Shown here: in pieces, positions 53,432 to 61,098 of the stretch
Layout of the letters: every line of letters begins with the position of its first letter
Numbering within the stretch: position 1 is the first letter of the stretch
Made by a program: the position numbers and the translations under genes
Assembly (NCBI GenBank): GCA_002439095.1
Contig: DJOT01000015.1
Span: 62,001 to 126,000, forward strand
Source: Bacteroidales bacterium UBA6431
Lineage (GTDB): Bacteria; Bacteroidota; Bacteroidia; Bacteroidales; UBA932
Length of the DNA stretch: 64,000 nucleotides
Direction of reading: 5' to 3'
The notes under the pieces: generated by a model
What the model was told of the DNA's origin: nothing
What the model saw: only the letters and a program-made list of their open reading frames with translations
The model's database searches: none

Positions 53432-56400
53432 TTAAAATGATACGTTGAGACCGAAGGTGAAGCTCCTTGCCTGTGGGTATGAGTTGTAGTCATAGTAAGG
53501 TGTCGGGAAGCCGTCACCGCCTGCATCGAGGTTGGTGTTGACATCCGGGTCGATGCCAGAATAGCTGTTGAGGCAGAAGAGATTGCCGACAGTCGCATAG
53601 ACGCGGAGGTTCTGCACTGAGATCTTCTCCATCCACTTCTTAGGGAAGGTATACCCGAGTGTCAGAGTATGGAGACGCAGATATGAGCCGTTCTCGATGA
53701 ACTCGGATGAGGTGATACCGTACTCGGAGTAAGGGATCGCGTGCTTCGCATTGGCGTTGAGCGCGGCAAGATCAGAAGGATCGGTCACGAGGTAGAGGGA
53801 GCCGTCGGACTTCACATCGTAGGCCTTCCAGCAGTCGTTGACATAGGCAAGACGGTTCTCGCCGAGCTGGTTGTCCTTGTTGCCCATCATGGAGTGCATG
53901 GCGTTGGCGTTGTAGACCTTTCCGCCGAGGGCGTAGGTGAAGCCGAGGGAGAAGTCGAAGCCCTTGTAGTTGCCGAAGATGTTGAATCCGCCGGTGTGCT
54001 TAGGAACCATCTCGCCGATCACGTCCACGTCGTCATCGTCGATGACTCCGTTCCCGTTGACATCCTTGAACTTGGCAGCTCCAGGGAATGCTGTCTGTCC
54101 GTCAGGGACGAGAGCCTTGATTCCGGAAGGATAGTTGACAACCGAACCCTTGAAATCAGCAATTCCCTCCTTGAGGACATACTTGCCATCCACGAAGTTG
54201 AAGTCATCGATGGTATAGAAGCCTTCTGAAACATAGCCGGATACGATGCCGAGAGGCATGCCCTCACGGATTATGTAGTCATAGGTAGGCTTGCGCATGG
54301 ATGAACCCCAGTTGGTGTGGGAGTCGGCATTGATGCCGTCAGGAAGATCCTCCACCATATTCTTGTTGTAAGAGTAGGTGACATTGGCCGAGAGGCTGAA
54401 GTCACGCTTGCTGATGATCTCGCCCGCGAGGGAGAGTTCGACACCCTTGTTGGAGGTGAGTCCGACATTCTGGAACTGGTAGGTGTAGCCTGATGAAGGG
54501 TCGCAAGGGATCTTCATGAGGATGTCACGGGTGTTGTTCCAGTAGAGGTCGACAGTACCGCGTACGCGGCTCTTGAGGATGCTGAAGTCGAGACCGAGGT
54601 TGCGGGAGATGGTAGTCTCCCACTTGAGGTCAGGGTTGCTGAGCATGTCACCAGGGACATAGGAAGTCTGCTTGACACCGTCCACGGTAATGATTTTGGT
54701 GTTCCAGAACTCCTTCCAGAGTGAAGGGCTGATGTTGTCAGAACCGGATGCACCGTAGGAGAAGCGCAGCTTGAGGTCATCGAGCCAGGTCTTGGTGCTC
54801 TGCATGAAGGACTCGTCAGACAGACGCCATGCGGCTGATGCTGCCGGGAAGTAGCCCCAATGGTTGTTAGGAGCGAACTTGGAAGAACCGTCCGCGCGCA
54901 GGGAGGCAGAGAAGAGGTAACGTCCCTTGTATGAGTAGTTTGCGCGACCGAACCATGAGAGGGTGTTGCTCGGGATGTCGACCTTGTTTGTGAAAGTGTC
55001 CTCCTTGGCGCCGTTGGAGTTGGTGCCGGTCATGTCGATCATGCCGAAAGCCTGATCCATGGTGAAGGCATCAGGATAGTAGTTGCCAGTGATGGTGGTG
55101 GTGGTGGACTCGGAGTTGAGCACCTCGTTACCGGCGAGGATGGTCGCGCTATGGTCCTCGTTGGCAAACGGGATCGTGTAGCTTACTGTGGTGGTCCAGC
55201 GGTATCCGCTGCCTACTCCTCTGGTGAGCTTGGCCTGCTTGTGGCCGGTGCCGCTCGGGTGTCCGTTGTCCCAATATTTGGACTCGTTCCAGCTGCGGTT
55301 GACGCCAAGCTCAGACTTGGCCACGAGGCCCTTGAGAGGGTTCCAGGTAAGGCCGACATTTGCACGGAGGCGGCTGCGGGTACTGATGTTGTCGAAGTTG
55401 TTGAGCACGTCAACCGGGTTGTACATGTCCTCGACACTGCTTGAACCGTTGCCGAAGTGGGTAGGGTTGCCGTCTCCGAGAGGGGTGTCGATCGGGCGGT
55501 AAGAGTAGGCAGAAGTAGCCCAATCAAACCTCGTTCCGAGAATCTCCATCTCGGTGTAGCGGAGGTCCATGTCGAACTGGAGCTGCTTGGTGATCTTCTG
55601 GGAGAGTTTGGCGTTGGCGCCGAACCTCTTGAAGCCTGACTTCATACGGATTCCGTCATCGTTGAGGTAGTTGGCGGACACGAAGTACTTGGTATCTGCG
55701 GTACCGCCGCTCAGGGAGATGTCGTGGTTCCAGGTGTTGGCCCCCTTCATCACATCGTTGATGTAGTTGTGGGAAGTCATGCTGCGGTAATCCTCGAGGT
55801 GGTTGCCGTACTGAGGGCCGAGGCCGAAGTACTGGGCGACACCGTCACCGTAAGAAGTACCATAAGCGGTGGCATAAGACCAGTTCCAGAGAACATAGTC
55901 ATAAGCGTCCATCACAGGAAGGGTCTTAGGGTTCTCCTTGTACTGATAGTACATGCCGTAGCGGACCTGAGCCTTGCCCTCGGTACCGCCCTTGGTGGTG
56001 ATGAGGATAACGCCGTTGGCACCGCGGGCTCCGTAGATTGCCGTGGAAGCCGCATCCTTGAGCACATCGATGGACTCGATATTGTCTGCGGGGATGTCAT
56101 CGATGCTGCTTACCTGCACACCGTCAACGATATACATAGGATCGTTGGACTGGCTGATGGAGCCGCCGCCGCGCACGCGGATGGATGAAGATCCGCCAGG
56201 ACGGCCATCCTGAGCCATCACGTTGACACCGGCGAGCTTGCCCTGAAGAGCCTGGGCCACAGTAGCCACAGGAACCTTGGCGATGTCCTTGCCGGTCACT
56301 GAAGATACCGAACCGGTGAGGTCACGTCTCTTAACTGTCTGATAACCGATGACAACCACGTCATCAAGGAAAACAGAACTCTCTTCAAGAACAAAATTGT

Positions 56401-56680
56401 AGACGCTCTTGCCGGATGTAACCTGGGCAGTGGCATCTGTGTAGCCGACACATGAGGCTACGAGAGTGGAGTTTGCAGGGACTGACAGGGTCCAGTTGCC
56501 TTCGGCATCAGTCATAGAGCCGGTAGTCGTGCCGGACACGACCACATAAGCGCCGATCACCGGCACTCCCTTGGCATCCTTGACAGTTCCTGATACATTC
56601 TGCTGCGCAAAAGCCGAGACACCCGCGAAAACAAGGGCGACTGCGGCAAGCACAGCTCTTCTAAGATGAAACTTCATCAT
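53432..56680 (-). CDS. SusC-family TonB-dependent transporter (SusC2)
   Basis: Outer-membrane importer of 1082 residues. Signal peptide ends at VSAFAQ, then a regulatory-like beta domain (about 20-95), plug with DDVVVIGYQTVKRRDLTG and SISQSNDPMYIVDGV, and the barrel ending FTFGLNVSF. ATG 56680 (or the adjacent ATG 56677) is chosen because it begins the signal peptide; upstream codons lie in the leader. The first 200 residues are nearly the same as SusC1, while the barrel differs more, so the two probably import different oligosaccharides. Confidence 0.95.
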   Translation of the reverse strand: MMKFHLRRAVLAAVALVFAGVSAFAQQNVSGTVKDAKGVPVIGAYVVVSGTTTGSMTDAEGNWTLSVPANSTLVASCVGYTDATAQVTSGKSVYNFVLEESSVFLDDVVVIGYQTVKRRDLTGSVSSVTGKDIAKVPVATVAQALQGKLAGVNVMAQDGRPGGSSSIRVRGGGSISQSNDPMYIVDGVQVSSIDDIPADNIESIDVLKDAASTAIYGARGANGVILITTKGGTEGKAQVRYGMYYQYKENPKTLPVMDAYDYVLWNWSYATAYGTSYGDGVAQYFGLGPQYGNHLEDYRSMTSHNYINDVMKGANTWNHDISLSGGTADTKYFVSANYLNDDGIRMKSGFKRFGANAKLSQKITKQLQFDMDLRYTEMEILGTRFDWATSAYSYRPIDTPLGDGNPTHFGNGSSSVEDMYNPVDVLNNFDNISTRSRLRANVGLTWNPLKGLVAKSELGVNRSWNESKYWDNGHPSGTGHKQAKLTRGVGSGYRWTTTVSYTIPFANEDHSATILAGNEVLNSESTTTTITGNYYPDAFTMDQAFGMIDMTGTNSNGAKEDTFTNKVDIPSNTLSWFGRANYSYKGRYLFSASLRADGSSKFAPNNHWGYFPAASAAWRLSDESFMQSTKTWLDDLKLRFSYGASGSDNISPSLWKEFWNTKIITVDGVKQTSYVPGDMLSNPDLKWETTISRNLGLDFSILKSRVRGTVDLYWNNTRDILMKIPCDPSSGYTYQFQNVGLTSNKGVELSLAGEIISKRDFSLSANVTYSYNKNMVEDLPDGINADSHTNWGSSMRKPTYDYIIREGMPLGIVSGYVSEGFYTIDDFNFVDGKYVLKEGIADFKGSVVNYPSGIKALVPDGQTAFPGAAKFKDVNGNGVIDDDDVDVIGEMVPKHTGGFNIFGNYKGFDFSLGFTYALGGKVYNANAMHSMMGNKDNQLGENRLAYVNDCWKAYDVKSDGSLYLVTDPSDLAALNANAKHAIPYSEYGITSSEFIENGSYLRLHTLTLGYTFPKKWMEKISVQNLRVYATVGNLFCLNSYSGIDPDVNTNLDAGGDGFPTPYYDYNSYPQARSFTFGLNVSF

Positions 56681-56770
56681 AGGGATCACTGTAAAAATGG
56701 TTAAACAAAGTTGATTGGTCAAAAACTAATTATGTAGTCTCGTTTCCTTTCGTTTATAGCGTACAAGATG

Positions 56771-56804
56771 CAAATATAGTGATTCCCCGGTAATAATTAG
56801 CAAT
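56771..56804 (-). promoter_or_regulatory. Promoter of the susC2 operon
   Basis: TATATTTG (56778-56771, minus strand) with ATTG (56804-56801) as a near -33 element, 22 bases apart. The leader to the ATG is about 85 bases and AT-rich. Confidence 0.7.
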
Positions 56805-56825
56805 TCTTTAATTAAAAATATTTTT

Positions 56826-56861
56826 AAAAAGGCGGGGCAGCAATAAAAATGCTGCTCCGCC
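56826..56861 (-). terminator. Terminator of the susC3-susD3-DUF5123 operon
   Basis: Twelve-pair stem GGCGGGGCAGCA (56831-56842) with TGCTGCTCCGCC (56850-56861), one G-U, followed on the minus strand by five T. It lies just upstream of the susC2 promoter, so the two transporter operons are separate units. Confidence 0.92.
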
Positions 56862-56891
56862 CATACATTATATATAAGGTAATCTGTCCTT

Positions 56892-59075
56892 CTATCTCCT
56901 CCACCTCGGGTCACCGATACCCTTGGTGTAGATTTCGTGGTTGTGAACCTTATCCGTGTTGTTGAAGTACAGGCCGTCGAGGTTGTCGATCTCATGCACA
57001 TCCTTGTCCCCGCTCTTGTGAGGAGGGTTAGGGTTCTTCATCAACTCGGTCGGAGAGATAGGGTTTTCACCGACTTTCACTACGAGAGCGTCAGCACCGT
57101 TAATCACGCCAGGAGTGTATTTGAGGAATGCCCCGGCACTGTTCTTCTTGGCACTGAAGGCTGCGGAGGTGAAGATCTTGTCATCGACCTGCTTTGCCCC
57201 GTCCGAGCTTGAGGAGTAGTTGTCAGCGATGTCGAACGTCACCTCCTTGGAGTCTCCGTTGATCTGCCTGATATCCATGCCCTCGAAGTAGAGTCCGCGA
57301 TCATCTCCCTCCTGCGCCGTCTGGATAAAGAGGTTCTTTTTCACCACGATCTTGCTGCCGCTCGGCAAGTACCTAAGGTCAAATATCTTGCGTCCCTTGG
57401 AGCGGGTGCTGAAGTTGACGAAGGTGTTGTTCTCGAGGGTGATGTTGTACTGCACGCTTGAAGGCCACTTGAGGTTCTTGCCGCCGTCGGTGAACATGCA
57501 GGTGCGTGGAGAATCATAGAAGGTGTTGTTGCGCACCACAAGGTTCTTGTAGATATTGGACTTCGGGTCCTTGCCGTCGCCGGCGAACCAGGCGTAGCCG
57601 CGGCCGCTGTTGTCGTAGTAGCCGCAGTTGTAGAAGAGGCAGTCCTCGATCAGCATGTTCTCGAATATCTTGCGCTTCGAACCCTGCACGCGTATGAAGC
57701 CGCGGATCATCCTCTGGAAAGTGCAGTTGCGCACCTCGAAAGAGGAGAACGTCACCGCCATGCCGTTGGAATACATGTTGGCGAAGTAGTTGCCGGTAGC
57801 CTTGCCGTCCCCGAAGTTGGTAGCGAGCGGACAGTCGAAGTCAATGCCTTCGAAAACGAGAGACTTGACATTGATAGGCGCATCGCTCTCTCCGGCCTGA
57901 GGCGGGCGTCCGAACATGAAGTTGCAGGACGCGGCCGAGCCGTCAGGGTTGAGAGACATGCCGCCGAGATAGATCTTGGCGCGCAGCCCCTTCGCGAGGT
58001 CTTCGGCCCTTGTGCGCATGGTGAAGCCCTTGCAGAGGGTAGGGTTGGTGGCGAAGTAGTAGGCCTTGCCGCCCTCAAGCTCGTAGATGGTGCCCTCGGC
58101 CAGCTCGGCGTTGTTGGTGTAGTCGGTGAGAATCTTGTCCAGACACATTGCCTTGTACTCCACGGCCCCCGGGATGGTGTCCTCCTGCCATACCTCGTGC
58201 TTGAGGAAGATAGGTTCGCCAGGGTCGCCGTCGGTGCGGACCGTACGGGTGTTGTACAGGGCGTCCACGTAGATAGGGATGTTCTCGTTGACCATGTTCA
58301 CGACATAGACGCTGTTCTTCTGGAGTCCGTCTATCTCGATGTATCCGCGCTCCTTGTCCTCCTCGTTCAGATAGTACTTCTGCCATTTGGTAGGCACCAC
58401 AGCATCGGGGTTGGTAGGAGAAGCCTCCACCTTGACATAATGCACGACGAAACGGCCGTCATCTCCCACCTCGAAGTGCTCCTTATATGTGCCCGGGTCA
58501 CCGGAGTTGGCGTAGTCCAGGTCGAGGTTGACACGGAAAGTGGTCTTGGTGATGCTCCCCACCTCGAACACGTCAGGGGTGTCGTAACGGATCTCGGTGT
58601 CGAGGCCGAACCAGTCAGCCCAGTGGCGGCCGTCACCGTAGCCATACCACTTGGAGTGGTACTCGGGCCCCTTATTGGAGAGGGTGCGTATCGCGAAACG
58701 GTAACTTGTACTGTAGTTGAGGTGCTTGATCACGAGGTCCAACACGTCAGGCTTCACGATGGTGTCGAAAACTATATTGGCCGGGTTCTCCCAGTCGGAT
58801 GCGAGCCCGGATGAGACGTTCGGCTGGAGGGCCATCTTGATCTCGTAGCCGGCGCAGCCGTCCACTCCGTACCAGTAGAGGTGGACGTCATTGAGATCCT
58901 CCACCGCACAGGCATAAGGGTCATTGGACTTCGCCGTGTTGTGCTCCTTGCGGAACATGGTCATGAATTCCCGCTCCGGAGCATCGTCGTAGACTCCCTT
59001 CATCTCCTTTGTGCAGGAGAAGAGCGATGCGGCGGCGAGCGCAGCCAGACCTATGTATATGTATTTGAATTTCAT
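56892..59075 (-). CDS. DUF5123/DUF4957-type surface lipoprotein
   Basis: Exported 727-residue lipoprotein (lipobox LFSC, Cys21) in the position of a SusE-like surface glycan-binding protein. Residues about 40-330 look like two fibronectin-type III domains (VHLYWYGVDGCAGYEIKM, STSYRFAIRTLS). Residues about 360-690 form a parallel beta-helix with LVFEGIDFDCPLA, VRNCTFQRMIRGFIRVQG, IEDCLFYNCGYYDNSGRG and ITLENNTFVNFS, matching DUF5123/DUF4957 proteins found in pectin and other polysaccharide loci. Lyase activity cannot be ruled out, but binding is more likely. It starts 15 bases after susD3. Confidence 0.82.
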   Translation of the reverse strand: MKFKYIYIGLAALAAASLFSCTKEMKGVYDDAPEREFMTMFRKEHNTAKSNDPYACAVEDLNDVHLYWYGVDGCAGYEIKMALQPNVSSGLASDWENPANIVFDTIVKPDVLDLVIKHLNYSTSYRFAIRTLSNKGPEYHSKWYGYGDGRHWADWFGLDTEIRYDTPDVFEVGSITKTTFRVNLDLDYANSGDPGTYKEHFEVGDDGRFVVHYVKVEASPTNPDAVVPTKWQKYYLNEEDKERGYIEIDGLQKNSVYVVNMVNENIPIYVDALYNTRTVRTDGDPGEPIFLKHEVWQEDTIPGAVEYKAMCLDKILTDYTNNAELAEGTIYELEGGKAYYFATNPTLCKGFTMRTRAEDLAKGLRAKIYLGGMSLNPDGSAASCNFMFGRPPQAGESDAPINVKSLVFEGIDFDCPLATNFGDGKATGNYFANMYSNGMAVTFSSFEVRNCTFQRMIRGFIRVQGSKRKIFENMLIEDCLFYNCGYYDNSGRGYAWFAGDGKDPKSNIYKNLVVRNNTFYDSPRTCMFTDGGKNLKWPSSVQYNITLENNTFVNFSTRSKGRKIFDLRYLPSGSKIVVKKNLFIQTAQEGDDRGLYFEGMDIRQINGDSKEVTFDIADNYSSSSDGAKQVDDKIFTSAAFSAKKNSAGAFLKYTPGVINGADALVVKVGENPISPTELMKNPNPPHKSGDKDVHEIDNLDGLYFNNTDKVHNHEIYTKGIGDPRWRR

Positions 59076-59090
59076 GTCTATGAATGTTTA

Positions 59091-61082
59091 TCAATTGTAA
59101 CCGTAGTAGTTCTTGTATACTCCGCCGCTGCGCTGGATGGCGGTACGCGGATAAGGGATGATATAGCGGACAGGAGGCAGGTTGTCAACTGAAGGCGTCT
59201 CGAGAGCGCCGTCCCTGACCACGGAGATGATGCCTGTCTGGTCGGCACGGATGAAGCCGAAGAACGAGTAGAGCATCCTGTCTTCAGGGCAGCCTACGCC
59301 GTCGTTCCACCAGCCGAACATGGAAGCCTGCTGCCAGTCTCCTCCCGGGTGAACATGACTCTTGTACAGGTCATAGAACGTCACCACGTCCAGAGCGGTG
59401 TTAGGATAGACTGAGACATCGCCCGGATTAGGCTGCGCGTCCTTGTAGAAGATGTCGTATGGGATGTTGTCCCAGAACTCCGGATCCTTCCCGTCGTGTA
59501 TGGCGACAGACTCAAGATAGTCGGACGAGCCGGCCCCGTTCTCCGCCACGCCGTAGTAGCGCAGGAATGTCCAGTAGAGTTCCTCGGAATACATGTTGTT
59601 GCGCACAAGGTCTTTCCAGCGCATGTTCTCACCGGCGAACTCGAATTTCCTCTCGTCCAGCACGGCCTTGAGGAAGGTCTCCTTGGAGGCGCTGACCTCG
59701 CTCAGATAGCTTTCGACCTTGCCGCTGTCCTTGAATGCGCGGCTACGCACCTGCCTGAGGGCGTCGACGGCTTTCGCCCCGTCTGCCCCGGCGACTCCGC
59801 CATCGATTTCATTGACAGCCTCGGCGTACATCAGGAGCACATCGGCATAGCGCATGTAAGGGTAGTTGATGCCCGTGTTGCCTGCGCTGTTGGTGCCAAG
59901 GGAAGAGGTGGACCAGAGCTTTGACCACTTGTTGTTGAAGACGGTGCGGTCGTTGAGCAGGACAGGAGTCCCGTCGTACTGGTAGTACCACATGCCGTTG
60001 ACATAGTCCCTTCTGAGGTCGTCCTCGTCGAAGAGGAAGCGGTAGAGAGCGTTGAGCCTGGCATTGCCGCTGCTGGCGCCCCAGATGTTCTTGCCAGCGG
60101 TGTTGCCCTCGTAGACCTGGCTGGTAGGGCCCTGGATGTAGCCGATGTTGCCGGTGCTGTTCTTGGCGAAAGGTATCTCGAAGATAGGGTCGTCATTGTT
60201 GACCACCACGTAGTTGCACTCATTGATGAAGACCTGGTTGTACGGCAGGCTGAGGCTGTGGCGTCCGGAGACGATCACGGAGTCGCAGTAGTCACGGGCG
60301 ATCTTGTAGTAGTCCTGATAGTTGGCAGGACGCTTCATGCTGCCGTAGCTCGAAGGGTCTGAGGTGTCCGGACGGAGTGAATATCCGCCGCAGGTCAGGG
60401 CCATGCGGGCTATCATCGCCCAGCAGAACTCCTTGGACACTCTCTCGACACCACCGCTGAGGTCGGCCGCGAACTGCATCTTCGGGGCTATCCCCTTGAG
60501 GTCTTCGATAAGGGCCTTGTGCACCTCTTCGCGGTCAGTCACCGGGAGGAGGAGAGACTTGTTGTCATCGGTACCGCTCATCGGGCTCATCGAAAACGGG
60601 ATGTCCCCGAAGAGAGTGATGAGGTCGTGGTAGAACATGGCACGCATCACCTTGGCCTCCCCCATCATCTGAAGCAGATCCTCATTGTCCTCTGCAGTAT
60701 AGAGAGGGCTGTTCTCAAGCTGATATATGAAGTTGTTGGCGTACTCCACACCCTTGTAGGCCGCATTCCAGGTGCTGGCGATAGCTCCTCCGAGAGGAGT
60801 GCAGTCGAAACGGCGGTAGCTGTCGTTGGTGGAGACGTCACTGGTGTACATGGCCATGTCCACATCGCTGTTGAAGCAGAATGTGCTGAGATAGGCCTGC
60901 CCGTATGTATTTGAACTGAGCATCTGGGCGTATACCCCGTTGAGGGCACGGTTGACCTCCGTCTTGTCATTGAAGACATAGTCGTTGTCATACTTGGACG
61001 GCGCATCCACCCTAAGGAAATCGTTGCAGGAAGACAATGACGCAAGTGCAAGTCCGGCAGCGATAATGTATTTTATTTTCAT
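59091..61082 (-). CDS. SusD-family glycan-binding lipoprotein (SusD3)
   Basis: Surface lipoprotein partner of SusC3, 663 residues. Lipobox LSSC with Cys19, followed by NDFLRVDAPSKYDND. SusD motifs include EAKVMRAMFYHDLITLFGDIPFSM, YPYMRYADVLLMYAEAVNEIDGG and LDERKFEFAGENMRWKDLVRNN. It is not closely related to SusD1 or SusD2. ATG 61082 is chosen as the start of the signal peptide; an ATG four codons earlier is possible. Starts 16 bases after susC3. Confidence 0.94.
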   Translation of the reverse strand: MKIKYIIAAGLALASLSSCNDFLRVDAPSKYDNDYVFNDKTEVNRALNGVYAQMLSSNTYGQAYLSTFCFNSDVDMAMYTSDVSTNDSYRRFDCTPLGGAIASTWNAAYKGVEYANNFIYQLENSPLYTAEDNEDLLQMMGEAKVMRAMFYHDLITLFGDIPFSMSPMSGTDDNKSLLLPVTDREEVHKALIEDLKGIAPKMQFAADLSGGVERVSKEFCWAMIARMALTCGGYSLRPDTSDPSSYGSMKRPANYQDYYKIARDYCDSVIVSGRHSLSLPYNQVFINECNYVVVNNDDPIFEIPFAKNSTGNIGYIQGPTSQVYEGNTAGKNIWGASSGNARLNALYRFLFDEDDLRRDYVNGMWYYQYDGTPVLLNDRTVFNNKWSKLWSTSSLGTNSAGNTGINYPYMRYADVLLMYAEAVNEIDGGVAGADGAKAVDALRQVRSRAFKDSGKVESYLSEVSASKETFLKAVLDERKFEFAGENMRWKDLVRNNMYSEELYWTFLRYYGVAENGAGSSDYLESVAIHDGKDPEFWDNIPYDIFYKDAQPNPGDVSVYPNTALDVVTFYDLYKSHVHPGGDWQQASMFGWWNDGVGCPEDRMLYSFFGFIRADQTGIISVVRDGALETPSVDNLPPVRYIIPYPRTAIQRSGGVYKNYYGYN

Positions 61083-61098
61083 GATTCTGTCCATTAAA

